Shown piece by piece: positions 34,896 to 48,645 of a stretch of 64,000 nt of DNA (the stretch's first letter is position 1; every line of letters begins with the position of its first letter). The stretch is from Erpobdella octoculata (taxonomy: Eukaryota; Annelida; Clitellata; Hirudinida; Erpobdellidae). The notes under the pieces are model-generated. The model was not told the origin of the DNA and did no database searches. It saw nothing but the letters and a program-made list of their open reading frames with translations. A program made the position numbers and the translations under genes. The DNA is taken from assembly GCA_963978895.1 (NCBI GenBank), contig OZ022245.1, forward strand, positions 2,501-66,500. The letters run 5' to 3'.

Positions 34896-36416
34896 TTGTT
34901 TCAAAGTGATACAGACGAATTAATAACTGAAGTTGTTTTTACAAAAATGAAAGTTGTTGAAATGCTAAGAAAATTGAAAACTGATAAAAGCCCTGGGATG
35001 GATGAGCTGCACCCAAAGTTCTTGCTTGAGGTCAGAAATGAGATCGGAGATGTGCTGGCAGAATTGATGAATAGGTCAATGCAAACTGGGGAGGTCTCGC
35101 AGGACTGGAGGGATGCTGTTGTGGTGCCACTGTTCAAAAAAGGCAACAGAAGCGAAGCATGCAATTACAGACCAGTTAGTCTTACCAGTATTGCTTGCAA
35201 AATTATGGAAAAAATGATCAAAAATGAAATTGTGATTCATCTGGAGAAATATAAATTAATTAAAGATAGTCAGCATGGATTTGTGAAGATCGTGTTTGTC
35301 AAATTTGTTGGATTTTTTTGAGGTTTATGGAGGTATGGATGCATGTCAGTCGGTGGATGTGATTTATTTAGATTTTGCCAAGGCCTTCGACACGGTTCCT
35401 CATCAAAGGTTGTCTTCAAAGTTGAAAGCAGTTGGTATAGGTGGTAATCTGTTAAGGTGGATAGATTGCTGGTTGCTGGATAGAAGACAAAAAGTGGAAG
35501 TGAGAGGAAGTTTCTCGAAATGGATGAAAATAACCAGTGGAGTGCCTCAAGGTTCTGTGCTTGGACCACTTCTTTTTGTTGTCTATATAAATGACCTTGA
35601 TGAAGGAATAGCAGCTAAAATATCAAAATTTGCTGACGACATTAAATTATGCAAAACAGTGTGCAATAGTGACGATGTCGAAGTGCTGAGAAACGATCTT
35701 GTGCAATTATTCAAATGGTCGCAGGAATGGCAGATGCGGTTCAATGTTGACAAGTGCCCTGTTATGCACTTGGGTAGAAGAAATCCAAGATATAAATACG
35801 AGTGAGAAGGGATACAACTAAAAGAAACGAAAGAAGAAAAAGATCTTGGCGTATTAGTAAATGAAGATGCTAAACAGTCTAGACAATGTGCAGAGGTTGC
35901 AAAGAAGGGAAACAGAATTTTGGGCATGATCAAAAGAACCATAGTCAGCAGAGATAAAGATACAGTTTTAAGATTGTATAAATCTCTAGTTAGGCCACAC
36001 TTAGAATACTGTGTGCAGGCATGGAGCCCTTGTCTTAAAAAAGATATCTACATAATTGAAAAAGTGCAAAGACGAGCTACAAAGATGATTGCTGAGTTAA
36101 AAGGACTGAACTATGAACGTTTGAGTAGATGTAATCTGACCACACTTGAAAAGGGGAGGACTAGAGGAGACTTAATTGAGACATACAAACTATTGAACGG
36201 ATTGGTTGACCTAAATCCGGAAAGATTTTTTGAGAGATTGAGATACAAAAGTACCAGAGGGCACAACTTTAAGCTATATAAGAAAAGGGAGAGTTCAATG
36301 TAACAAAAATTCTTCAGTGCAAGAGTGACGAATGAACGGAATAAATTGGAGAATGAAGTTGTGAATGCTGAAACTGTTGAAGAATTTAAAATTAAATTAT
36401 GTAAATATGGTTTTTA
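34896..36416 (+). pseudogene. LINE reverse transcriptase region, broken
   Basis: The RT motifs are clear: NYRPVSLTSIACKIMEK, VIYLDFAKAFDTVPH (motif A), TSGVPQGSVLGPLLFVVYIN (motif B), FADDIKL (motif C, Asp pair kept) and KDLGVLV. A typical C-terminus follows (LEYCVQAWSPCLKKDI, VQRRATKMI, FFSARVTNERNKLE). A frameshift lies near 35290, and in-frame stops occur at about 35803 (TGA) and 36301 (TAA). The motif set fits the CR1/L2 part of the jockey group. Confidence 0.87.
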
Positions 36417-37189
36417 AATGTTTGATGGTGGATCTCACACACGATTATTATTAATTGTTCTGATTCACTTTAAAATAAACGTTATGTTATGCTATGTTAT
36501 GTTAGTACTATATGCTGGGGATGGGTCGGAAGTTCCAATAGGGCGGCCACACTTCTACCAACAAAAATTTAAAACATTCGACAATGTTGCTAGTTTCCAA
36601 CGTTGAACCACCACTGTCTCGAACTGAAATGATGCAAAAAGCAAAACCCGTTTGCAGTTGGCTTGTTTGAAATTAAATGCACGCATAACCGAGTCAGAAA
36701 AACAACTTTGAAAATTTGTATAAAATATTTAAATATAAATATTTAGTGATGTACACTGCCAGCTTTTTCAGGAGTAAAATTATTCAAACAAACCGTTTGG
36801 ATTGAGTTAACTTCCTATTTTAGCACCACCAAATTAAAAACATAAAAAACTCCTTTAATGTTTGACAGTCCAAACCATGTGTCGTTCCATACTTGAGTTT
36901 CAACTCCATTTAAACAAATTCAAATATGCAACCAAACACTACCTGCCTGTTCACCAAATCTCGAATGACATTCATTAAAGTTATTGAAATTATAATTTAT
37001 ATAAAATAAGGTTTTGAAAAAAAAAGTTGTCAATCTGCCCCCGAAACTGCACTGTGTGAATAAACTAACATATGAATGACAACTGACTTCACATCTCCCT
37101 GGTGGTGATATTTGTCATTTTAAACCAATTAAATTTAAAAAAAACTATAGTTAAGAATAAATTACCAGATGGTCTTGGTTATTTGCAGA

Positions 37190-37272
37190 AAATAATCAAC
37201 CAGCCAATCAGTCTTACAAAACAATCAATCAGTCATTCAGTCAATCAATCAGTAAGTCAATCAATCAATGGA
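37190..37272. repeat. CAAT/CAGT tetranucleotide-like simple repeat
   Basis: Imperfect CAATCAGT-type repeats. A longer, differently arranged version is in the inner duplication at about 52450-52560, so this tract changed after duplication. Confidence 0.6.
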
Positions 37273-38649
37273 TTAAAGTCAAGTGATTGATTGGCTAATA
37301 AAAAAAGCAATATTTAACATGATATTAACAAATTGAATATCAAATTGGAAAATTTGAATATATTTATTTTACATTCAGATTCAACTATTTTACAAAATAT
37401 CTTTATAAATTCATTACATAAAACTAAACAAAAACTCAACAAATACAAACTCATACAACAAGAAAACCTGACAACAGTAGTGAAACAAGTATAAGTAATA
37501 ATAGTAGTAGTAGTAGTTGTTGTTGTGTGTATCTACAAGGGAAAAACGAGTGCAAATGTTTCACTTGACAGAAGCTTGTAGTTGTCGTTGTTGCATTTTA
37601 ATTGTCGTTGCAGTGGCAGTGGCACCGTCAGAATAGTAGTAATTAATCATTAAAAAACAGTAATCTTATTAGTTGTGGTTACAACAACCACCACCTGTAG
37701 TTGTAATATTTAGTTGTAATTGGCTGCAGTACCGAACGATACCACCATCGTCAACCCATCGCTTTGTTAGTCGCAGTCGTACAAAATTAAGGAACTAATG
37801 TGCTTTGAAATGCAGGCCCACGTTCATGAAATACCACTAAAGTGTTTGTTGCTGATATGCAAAATGTTGTTCAAACAAAACAACATCTTACAAATCCACA
37901 ACGAAAAAGAGAACGACTAGTCACTTCAAGAATGCTACAAAAACGTTATAAAATTTGCTCAACAAACCTAAGAAATAAAAATTAACTTAATTTAATCATG
38001 TAATAATAAAAATATGTGAGTTAACTAATTTAATAATAAAAATATGAATTAAATAATAAAAATATGTGAGTTACCCTAATTCATAAAAGTTTTGACTTAA
38101 AAATAAAATATATTAAAAAAATTACTTGGCAGGCAAGAATAATCTTGAAATGATTAGATTAGATAAAAATAAAGTAAGAGTGAACAAAAAAAGCACAAAA
38201 AGAAAAAAAAATAAAAGAATGGAAGATTAAGCTGATTCCACCTCTGTTGAGATTCCAGATGGGACAAAACGATGGACTCTGAATATTGCCTCAGACAAGG
38301 CCAATAAAAAACTGTAAGAAGGAAGTTAATGTATAATCATAATTTAAAAAAAAATTTTTTAATTCACTCACAAGTTGTAGTATATAATAATGTGTCAAAC
38401 ACACATAAAACCAAGAACATTTAATTTGTCGAGTAATTCCAATGTGCTGCTCCTGGGAACCTTTGAAGCTAGGCTAATGATCACATTGATTCTTCTTTTT
38501 TTAACCAGTTTTGAAGAGGTGACTCTTGAAATTAGAAAACTTCTATCTGATTCAAAACTTTCTCCAATAGACCTTTTTTCTCATCAAATCTTTATACATT
38601 GTTCCGCATACTGTTGACGGCAATCTCTAATCTCTGTAATCCCTCGTTC

Positions 38650-39625
38650 TGTAAAGGTTGCTTTTCATCCAAGACCAGAAGAACCCAACTCTCGTAGTCA
38701 TGTTTGTCAGGTCGGTCGCAGTTTGTCAAGCTGAATGACTGCAGTTCTTCATCTGTTCTGCTCTCCACTGGTGTTCCTCAGGGCTCTGTGGTGGGACCTC
38801 TCCTCTTCACCACATACATATCTTCTGTATGTAGTACATCGGTGAGCAGAACATAGCATATCATCAATATGCTGACTACAAGCAGCTTTTTGAGTCACTT
38901 TCTCACAGTGACTCCGAGTCCGGAATTAAGAGACTTACTGACTGCATCAGATCCAATTTAACACATCCAAAACTGAAGTTTTTCTTTTAGGTTCAAGTCA
39001 CTCTCTTAAGGCTCTCTTTCTAACTTATCCCTTACTGTTGGAGACCACTCAATTCCTTTCTTTCCAACTCTAAAACCCTCCGTGACTTGATTGATAATCG
39101 TCTCACTTTCGCAAACCATATCTAATCAGTTCTTTCTTTCCTGCCATCATCCGATAAGAGCAATTGCCAACACCCAAAAGTTTATATTAAGAGAAAACAC
39201 TAACTAGTTGGTTTGTTGTCTGATCCTATCAAGGCTTGACTACTGCAACTCCCTGCTTCTTGGCATTCCTCAGACTCAGTTGAAATAACTCCAGCGGATG
39301 ATGAACAGGGTTGCCAGAGTTGTCTAAGGAGAATATCCCTTGGAATCGTCATCATCATCATCTTTATCAGCATCTTCATCCGTCATCATCGTTGTCATTT
39401 CGCCTCTCCATACTTCACTGGCTTCCAGTAGTTTGCAGTGCCCAGCCAGACGACATACGAAACTTTGAATCCACAGCTGTTTTCAAAGCTAAACTAAAAC
39501 TTTTTATTACAAATCCGCTTTCGACACATAATCTGAGCATTTTTATGTTGTCCAAGGGCACCTCAGACGCATGCCTTGGCGCTTTAAAAATTCAGTTTTA
39601 TTTACTTATTAGTGGGGCCACAAAA
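38650..39625 (+). pseudogene. Decayed LINE RT fragment in the outer duplication
   Basis: A frame near 38735-38830 reads LLSTGVPQGSVVGPLLFTTY, RT motif B. SRLDYCNSLLLGIPQ near 39230 and LQRMMNRVARVV near 39290 match the C-terminal region of jockey/CR1-group LINEs. Stops and shifts are frequent. The inner copy is at 53940-54610, so this insertion predates the duplication. Confidence 0.7.
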
Positions 39626-40239
39626 TTTTCATTATAAATTAATTACACAAAGTTAGACAAGTAGCCAACTGAAGTTACCAAAGTGGTCAAATGAAACCAA
39701 GCGGTAACTGGACGGTAGACAAACTGTTCAACAAACGGTTAGCTGACTGGCCAATATACCCAACTCATTACCATTAATCAGAACATAGATTTGAACACAG
39801 CATGGCTTAGTGAATTTTTAATAGTTTCAGGATTGAGGATAATAAAATCCAGTACATTCTGGTTTAAGACAATTAGCGATTGCATATTCACACACAACCC
39901 GTCTCTGATTGTTGATGAGATAAACTTCACAAAACAGCACCCTTATCTCATGGTTTTTGCTTTTAAGCTATGCAGAAAAACAAATAAATAAATCCAAAAA
40001 TGCAATCAAGGAAACACCAGGTAACCTTGATTTTTGAGAACAGTTAAGAGAGTCCCAACAGCTTGTCAGCACAGAGGTCCTCAAATTTCAGACATTTTGA
40101 TTGGTTCCAACTAAGACAAAAAATTTATTATTTATCACATAAAATAATATCAAATACTCCAACCAGGCATTCTAAAATCTTTACAGATAAAAATGTTTAA
40201 ATAATACTAGGGAATTTTTAGCAGAAAAAGTTCTTATTT

Positions 40240-40860
40240 AGAAACACCATTCAGATTCAACAATGATGTTGTGATAATGATGATGATTGGATGTTTATTT
40301 ATTAGTTGAAAACAAACTAACAAAATTATTAAACTCTCAATCCTAAATTATAAACATAAAATAAAAGAGTTTTTTACGATATAAATAAATGAATGAATGA
40401 AAATAACAATAAAAACTCAGTCAAAATTAAAAAAATCTACCAATGAATAAAAATTTAGAATCTGTGATCACCAAAGCAGCCATAACTGTCTGGTAGGTGT
40501 ATATTGACATGTGCATCTAACTGCATTCTGTTCTTTAAGCTTGTCGAGCTTTTAGTCTCCTAGAAAAGAAATCCAAAATTCACATTCGAAAAATACAATT
40601 TAAAATTTGTTAAATGAATAAAACCAAATTAAATAAACATTTAGCGGAGGGACTAAAAAATGAATTCCACTCTGAATCAAGGTACCCCCCACCCCATTAG
40701 AGTGGCGTGGGACATACATTTTTATCAACCCCACTCCATTAGAGTGACGTGGGACTTTAATCACACATCAATCAAACCAAATCTGTACATCACTATGCAA
40801 CAGGCCATACTATCTAACAAATAAAAATATATTTTAAAAAATTTTAATATTACACTTTTA
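40240..40860. repeat. Duplicate of a deacetylase intron-exon-intron block
   Basis: Similar to 60350-60960 in the same orientation, including ATTGGATGTTTAT, CTCTCAATCCTAAA, AATCTGTGATCACC and GAGTGACGTGGGAC. In the inner locus this block is about 5.2 kb beyond the first duplicated block; here only about 65 bp separate them. Confidence 0.82.
40472..40559 (-). pseudogene. Broken copy of a deacetylase exon
   Basis: Corresponds to the exon at 60575-60673. It starts after TTTCTAG with ETKSSTSLKNRMQLDAHV and keeps the GTGATC donor, but an 11-nt deletion near its end (ATGGCTGCTTTG against the parent) breaks the frame. No other deacetylase exon is found in this copy. Confidence 0.72.
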
Positions 40861-41074
40861 CTACTAAATGACCTAAAAAAGAAGAAATAATTTTTTTCTT
40901 GTGTTATCTGATTATATCTCTTAAACAGTTTGATGAAATATAAAAGTGTGGGATGATACTAGTTTACAAACTGTCAGTCATAGAAACATTTAAGAGATAT
41001 AATCGGAAAAAACAAAAAAATTAGCCAATCTCCTAGTTTTGCAGCCTGGACCAATTTTTATAGAAATTAACATT

Positions 41075-41310
41075 TTTACAAACTTTTATTTAGGTTACAA
41101 TCTCTGTTTGTGTGTGTGTGGCTTTCTCTGTACACAAATCTTGCAAGTAAAATTTAACCAGCTTTTTGACTAGCTAGGAAGCTGAAACTTTCAGCATAGT
41201 TTTATATTGGATGACAATACATGATTCAATTGAAAAAAAACTTAATTTGAACATCTTTCGTATTTCTAAATCGAGTGTATTTGAAATCAAAATTTGTGTT
41301 GAAAAAATAT
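41075..41310 (+). repeat. Dispersed repeat A, copy 2
   Basis: Shares ACTTTTATTTAGGTTACAAT, CTGTTTGTG, AAATCTTGCAAGTA, TAGGAAGCTGAAACTTTCAG and ATTTGAACATCTTTCGTATT with the copies at 33049 and 49113. Confidence 0.6.
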
Positions 41311-41646
41311 TGTATAAGTTATATAAGTTCTTAAAAATCCTTTATAATTTTGTAATTCGGCGACTACAAATTTTTTGCAAAATAATTTTTGATGTTAGTA
41401 AAGTCTATAAAATATGAAAACATTGACCATAGTCTTCTAAGTACCTAATATGTGAAGTATGTGAGGATTGAAAATTCAAAAAACTTTGGAATCAATATGG
41501 AATTTGATTATTAAATGTCGCATATTTAGATTTAAAAATTTAAGGTTCATTTCTTTACATAAAATTTGTAACTTTAAAAAAATAAAGTTTTAATTGATTT
41601 TATTCTATAATACATAATTTTGTACTATAATATAATATTGTCCAAT

Positions 41647-43731
41647 CCATAGATATATATAGATACGCCTTGCTGTGCTAACGTTCCCCTTCAACACGCG
41701 GCCGCTGAGCCTACCCCAGCCGAGACCTAAAACTGCACAATAAATAAACAGGGATGACGATAATATGTATACGACTTACGATAGTTTTCTCCCTAATTTC
41801 GTTTTATTGCATTAGTCTGTATTTATGAATGATTTTTCTTATTTAAACACACAAATAAGGAATTTTATTTTTATTTCGAAGAAAATGAGTTTTATGGGTG
41901 GTTTAGTCTAGTTAAATTTAATTTAGCTAACTTACCAATTTCACTGCTCAAAAAATATTACTCCTGACAATATTTTTACATATAATAGCAGCTACTATTA
42001 AAAGTCATTTTTATAGTGAAAATTGACATTCTCATACTATGAAAAACATTATTTAGAAGTAGAACTTTTAGTTTGAAAGTAGAACTTTAAAGTTTGTCTT
42101 TTTCTGGAGCAAATTCAGGATTAATATGAGAAGCAACATGATTAGAAAAACTGCATCTTTGGAATTTTGATGATTAGTCGGTTCATGGCTTTAAATTTTT
42201 TTACACATGCTCTCTTTAACATTTTTTTCCTACTGGTATGATACAGTTGCAACATTGTTATAGATGGAATGGGTAATCCCGTTTAAGGGGCTCATTGACA
42301 AATCAAATATGCAAGCTTCATCCACTAGCCCTTTAGCTCCACCCACAAAATTTTAAATGTAATTTCTGAAAATGTAGAGCAGCATTGATAATATCAAAAT
42401 TAGGATTAAACAATTGTAGATTAAAATCGAGTGAACATGTAAAATTATTTGTTGGTTATTAAATGTTAATAATAGTGAAAAAAAACAAGAGGTTTTAGTG
42501 GTATTTCATGAAATAGAATAAAGTACTTAGGTTTGGGTACAGTGTGTTGTTAATTTAGATCATCATATTTATTCATAATCATTCTTGAGAAATATGGGCC
42601 TTTCTGCAAATAGCTCTAGATTCTCAGATTCTGAGTCAAAAGCGCAATGTTGTAGATATTTATTAAACATTTCAAAGCCAAACTAATGACAAAAACAAAA
42701 TTAAATGAAAAATAAAGATTTCATTTCTAGAAGTCATCTATGGTTAGTGACTTGAATTTGTCTCTGGAAAAAATTCACTTATTACTGAAACAACTCATAA
42801 CATTGACTTTTATTTTACTATAGTTCCCTTTTCCTGATAATTGCTGAGCTGCCATATTTCTAGACAATGGAACACTGTAACATCATATCTGAAAGATAAT
42901 ATATATCTATAGAAGTGAATCAATTCACAAATTGATAGTGAGATTAATTTATATCAATATATATAAAATAGTACAAATTTATTACTTTTACTGGTGCTGA
43001 ACTTGCAGCTGTTTGATGCAATGATAAAACATTCCGTTATAGTGACTAAAACTCAGTATAAAACTTCTACTATAACTGACTGTGAAACTTATGTCAGGAG
43101 TTATTTATTGTATGGATAATAATGGATAATGTTGGTATAAATAAGTCAAGTGAACACATAAAAAAATGTATTCATATAACTCATGCATGAAATTAAATTT
43201 TAATTAACATAATAAACTTTTCTACTCTTATATGTAATATTTAGAATCTAAAAGCTTACCTTGTAAATTAAATTCACTACCTGTTGTTCACTACTAGTCT
43301 GCTGTTGGCTGGGCAGATGTACTACTACTAATAATAAAAATAACATGGTAGTCCTACTACTGTCTGGCATACTTTTTTCTTCCGTTTGTTTGACTCTTTC
43401 TATAGCTTATTCAACATCAAAAATAACGAGAATTCTCTTTAAGAGGTTACGAAAATTATACTAAGCGGCAACATAACGAGCTGTGAAAGGGCGCACGATT
43501 GGTTGAGCATTTGCTCAGTCGGCAAACATCTTTTTTTATGCAAACTTTAAAAAAAATTGTTTTAAAATTGTTTATATTCACAATTATATTTTGTTTCAAA
43601 TTTTTTAATTAGTTTAAATTTTTTAAACACATTTTCTACTTCGAAATTTATGAATTGTTATATACTATGCTGGGGTAGCCCGGCCGGCCTATGAAAAAAT
43701 GTGTGCAGGGCGTATCTATATATATCTATGG
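41647..43731. mobile_element. 2.1-kb element with perfect 23-bp terminal inverted repeats
   Basis: The left end CCATAGATATATATAGATAC plus GCC (41647-41669) is exactly the reverse complement of 43709-43731. TCCAAT flanks both sides (41641-41646, 43732-43737) as a probable 6-bp target duplication. A second, imperfect inverted match (CTACCCCAGC near both ends) lies farther in. There is no transposase frame, so it is non-autonomous. The superfamily is not recognised. Confidence 0.78.
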
Positions 43732-44154
43732 TCCAATCAGTCTGCAGCAAGAAATAAACCCCCCTAATTTCAACTCGATCGTGAGGATTGAAAATAAAAG
43801 CTATTTTCAAATCAATATGGACTGAATAAATATTTTATTATAAATTTTAAAAATTAAATATAGCTTTCTTTAAACTTTAAAGAAACCAAAAATTGTGGTT
43901 TGTTTTTCTACATAAATGTTAATTTTTCTATAGGTTTTATTGATTTTATAAATCACTTACATTTCTTCCAATTAATTTTAAAATTTAATAGAATGTAAAG
44001 TCCGCAGTGATAAATAAGCCTACCAAATTTCAACTCGATTGGATAATGCCTATGGCAGGCCGAACGGGAAAACGGTTTCTTGTGTGCGTTAATATGGTAT
44101 CAACGCACGGCTCAAGCAAGCAAGTAAACAAGGTGAAGTTAATATAAAAGATCT

Positions 44155-44256
44155 AAAAAGCTAAATAAAGCTAAATAAAGCTAGAGCTAGACTCTAGTCT
44201 CTAGTTAAGTCTAGCCTAGACTAGCTAGCTAGAGCTAGAGCTAGATTAGCTAGAAT
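44155..44256. repeat. CTAG/GAGCTA-rich simple sequence
   Basis: Dense overlapping TAGCTAGAGC and CTAGTCTAG words form a short low-complexity palindromic tract. No gene is seen. Confidence 0.6.
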
Positions 44257-44698
44257 ACCCAGATAGCCAACATTGAACTCCGACGTATTATCAACTTTCC
44301 GTTTAATATTAATTATTTTATTACAAAAAATAAATACAAATATAAGAAACAGTAATCTTAAACGGAGCTTACAAAAACAAACTCTACCAAGCCAAGAACC
44401 AGCCACGGCCGCCGTTGTTTATTTACAACACTTATCGCCAATGCAGCATAGATATTAGATAACACGATCAGAAATGTGCGTCACAACGGAAAATATACAA
44501 AATAAACTTTGAAGTAAATAATTTTTGATAATTAAATTACTAAAGTACTCAAAACAATTTTAAAATAAATTAAAATATTTAAGTAAGCATATTGATGCTA
44601 ATAATTTGCCACAATTGGTTGTTTAGTTAGGTATTTCAATGATTTTAAAACAGAATTAATTACAACTTTTTCGATACTTTAAATTAATATCACAAAAA

Positions 44699-44747
44699 TG
44701 TGGTTCTTTTTGCTCTAGGACGCTCCGTTTATGAGATATAGCGTCAA
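44699..44747 (-). repeat. Isolated relic of a satellite half-unit, reverse orientation
   Basis: TTTTTGCTCTAGGACGC, TCCGTTTAT and ATAGCGTC match the reverse complement of the satellite half-unit (its reverse strand has TTTTTGCTCTAGGACGA, ACCGTTTAG and CTAGAGCG). It lies 11.7 kb from the array. It is either a source element or a stray copy. Confidence 0.5.
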
Positions 44748-44749
44748 GC

Positions 44750-47190
44750 AAACCAACAATTTCGACTGGAATAAAAAGATGTATTGTCTTAAAAGCTGCT
44801 TGAAAACAAGTAAAGATAAAAAATAATTTTTTTTAATGCTTTTATTTGCCTCTTTATCTGAGTCAACGAACTAAAATTTTTGAATCTAAAACAACCGTTA
44901 ATTATTTTGGACCTCTGGCGACTTATAAATAAACATCCTTACTGTTGAATTATTATGGACCTCTGACGACTTAAACATAAACAACTTGATTAATTAAATT
45001 AAATAAAAGCATTTAAAAACCCGTAACGGGTTACGACCTTCACTCACACCAAATTGTTATTCTAAAATCAACCCATTACTTCAGATTTGTGTGCATACAT
45101 GAACATATGTTAAATCTTTAAATAATGTTGTTAAAGGGTGCCTCAATATCAAACTTGTATGTTCATGTGGTGAACAGATTAAACATTTGGAAATAAAACA
45201 AACAGAAAAATAAAAGGAAAACAAGAAAATTAATTGGGATATAATAACAAATTATAACAATGGAATACCCATGAGTGAAAAAGCATTTATTTGATAAGAG
45301 CAAAATTAACTCTAACATAAGTTAATTGATACAAAATATAATCATGTTGTTGTGTATGTTTCTGGAGCAGATTTGAATGAGTATAAATGATGTGTAACAA
45401 CTTAAAAAGTTAAATTTACGAAGATAATTACTAATTACTAATAAATGTATTGAAAAAAATGGATCAGGTTTTATAAACGCCATTAAAAAACATTTCATTG
45501 TTAATTGTTTCACTAAAATTTGATGCTTTTTAATGATTACAACTGTAATAAAAATTATTAAATGAAGATAAGGGAGTAATTGCTAACTAAGCAACTTTTG
45601 CATTGTAATTCTAAAAAACTGTGCTTTATTGAAAAGTAATGTTAAAAATATAAGTTATGCCACACTAGATCTTTTTTTGAAAACATAAATTTCTGAAACT
45701 ATTTCTTATAGTATACTTCTTACTCAATTTGTTTACAGAATTGTTTGTTAAATTTCTCACAAAGAAATAATTAGTCAATGGCATGAACAGGAAAATTGAG
45801 ATTCTGTTTTCTGTCATTAGGCCAAAACTAGCTTCACACATATAGTATTTAAATCCATGAAAATAAATATATGAATGGAGTAAAATGAAATGTATGGTTT
45901 TGTTAGTAAAACAAAGCAAAAATCTTAATACAGAAAAAATAAACATCAAAAATAAAATAACCAACCCTTGTGAACATTCTCGTCTTTCCCACATGATGTT
46001 TTATTATCAAAGAACTGTTTCATAGGCAGTGTATTGAATCACATATTCAATCTTTTCAAATTATTTTTCACTAAAATAAAAAAAAAAAGTTTAATGAAAA
46101 AACAATTTGCACAAAAAATAAACAATAAACAAGCATTTAAGCTAGATTTTACTAATTTTCAGACTTTTCAAATACTGGAGTTAACTATTCAAATTACAAA
46201 TCAGTAGGCTAATAAAAAAAATAAAAACAGATATTTAAAAGAAGAAAGTATGGAAAAATATATTTTTAAAAAGACAAAATTTTATTTTAATAACTCTTCA
46301 TTTTGAAAAATTAGAAAGATTTAGTTTTTGCAGGGCCCGACTGATCACAACAGATCACCTTCTTACACCACAACATTTTCTAAGCTTTAAATTTGCTCAA
46401 AAGTGACATTTTCCTTTATCAAATGAATATTTGATAATTTTATATAAAAATATTAATTTAAAATTAACTGGTAGTTTTATGATATTTTTAATGTTTACTA
46501 GTTTCTAAATTCATTCATTTTCATGAATAATTAACACTGGTGACCCCTTTAAATAAAAAAAATAAATTTTAGTTTTTTGAAGCTTTTCCCTTTAAATTTG
46601 ACCATGTCTTTTTTTGTTAGGTATTATTTTTGTGTTTCAGATAAAAAAAAAAACAATTTTAAAAGCCCAATTCAGTTTTTAATCTTTCACACTTTAGAAA
46701 ATGATTAATTTTTGTGATTTTCGATAAACTTACACAAGGTAAATCCTGATTAAATTCACAATCAAATAATAAATAAAAACTTTGATACAAAAAATTAAGC
46801 AGCAAAAATGAAATCAACAGAAATAAAAAAGAAAAGATTAAAAGAATTATTTTGAAAATTGATATATATTTTACCTAAAGGCTTTTAATTAAGTTCAAAA
46901 AAGGAATTTCTGGTTTGTACTGAACCAGTTTTTTGTATTTTTCAAGCTCTATGGCTTTATTTAGAAATTTTTATTAAGTAATTTTACAACTTTGTATTTG
47001 TACTTTTCAGTTCTGCACCAACAAGAGTCTTGAAAAATTAATTCCAGTCAATTTTAAATTAAATTAAAAAACCTGCTTTAAATCTTTTTTATTCATAGTC
47101 TCTAAAGATTTTCTCATATTAAATACCTTATTTGTCATTTCCATGCAATGTTTTGTTTTATTCATTCTCATAAGTTAGTAAAATTATATC
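44750..47190. other. AT-rich DNA without recognised genes
   Basis: Short AT-driven frames only (up to 109 codons), with no recognisable motif and no conserved splice pattern seen on either strand. Confidence 0.6.
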
Positions 47191-47195
47191 CAAAC

Positions 47196-47707
<512 letters not shown>

Positions 47708-48325
47708 ATTGTATATATTATGTAGTCATAATATTTTTCGGTCCTGTTTCTCTGTATTAACTTTATTTAATGGAATAATTTATTTGAAAGACCAACACGA
47801 ATAAATAAGTTACGTTAAAATAAACAAACATCGAAACTTTTAAATAAGCTTCTTTTCGTCTTCTCAACAGTTTTCAAGAAATAAGACGGTCACTACAAAA
47901 AAATATTACTACAAAAAAAGCAGACGATATGGATTTTATCAGGAACGTCTGTCTCGCTCGTTTAATATTTTAAAAATGTACGATGAAAATTCGATAAAAT
48001 AACAGACATACCTTTTTGATTCCTTGTATTATCATCGAAAAGATAGTTTCTGAGCATTACATAACGCAATGAGCAGATTAGCAACAAAACTTTCGACAAC
48101 GGACGGACACGAGCCAAACAACAGGAAACGATAATGAAACGGATAGAAGGTTAGCGCCACCAAAGAAATACATAAACTTTCAATTTAAAAAATTATAAAA
48201 TAATGAAATTATAAATGTTATATTTATGTCAACATATACACTTTATACAATCTTTATTACATTCATTGAAAACTTCACAAAGTTTGTCAAATTCTGGCTG
48301 ACAGCTTCATGAGTTCCGTGAAGCT

Positions 48326-48645
48326 CACGTGGACAGCTCAAATGGGAACCGGATCTAACTGTCGCAGGGCTTCCTCAGTTTGTTTGAACACAAGAGAGAA
48401 AGTTTCTAAATTTGAAACATGCATTCCGGAAAGATGCAAAATTGGTTTCTTACTGTCCAGAAAAGATAAATTGGTGATCCTTATAAGTAGTATGCACCAT
48501 AAAGTTAACGTACATCAAGCAAACCCCAAAAAAAAAATAAGCCAAATATGGTTTTAGATTACAATGCTACTTACGGGGTTGTTGATACAGATTTAGATGT
48601 GGCTGTTCCTTCAAAAAAAAGGTTCCCGTTCAAGCTGTCCACGTG
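48326..48645. mobile_element. 320-bp element with 25-bp inverted ends
   Basis: The arms at 48326-48350 and 48621-48645 begin with CACGTGGACAGCT and end in GGGAACC, with 3 mismatches in 25. No clear target duplication is seen next to the ends. There is no transposase; probably a MITE-type element. Confidence 0.55.

Larger units (their letters stand above)
33636..36502 (+). mobile_element. CR1/L2-type LINE, 5'-truncated and decayed, with target-site duplication
   Basis: TAGTA occurs on both sides (33631-33635 and 36503-36507), and the matching site in the inner duplication (near 51731) carries TAGTA once. This gives exact borders for a 2867-bp insertion. The 3' tail is a short GTTAT-type repeat, not poly(A), as in CR1/L2 relatives. 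Coding remains are an endonuclease part and an RT part, both broken. Confidence 0.85.
33405..40175 (+). repeat. Segmental duplication, outer copy (with LINE insertion)
   Basis: Similar in the same orientation to 51457-55100. Landmarks include CTAAGTCGG, GAGGAAAATATCACAACTTA, CTGGGGATGGGTCGGA, CAATAGGGCGGCCACAC and GATTCCACCTCTGTTGAGAT. The outer copy is longer because a LINE (33636-36502) is inserted. A further duplicated block (40240-40860) follows. Confidence 0.88.
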
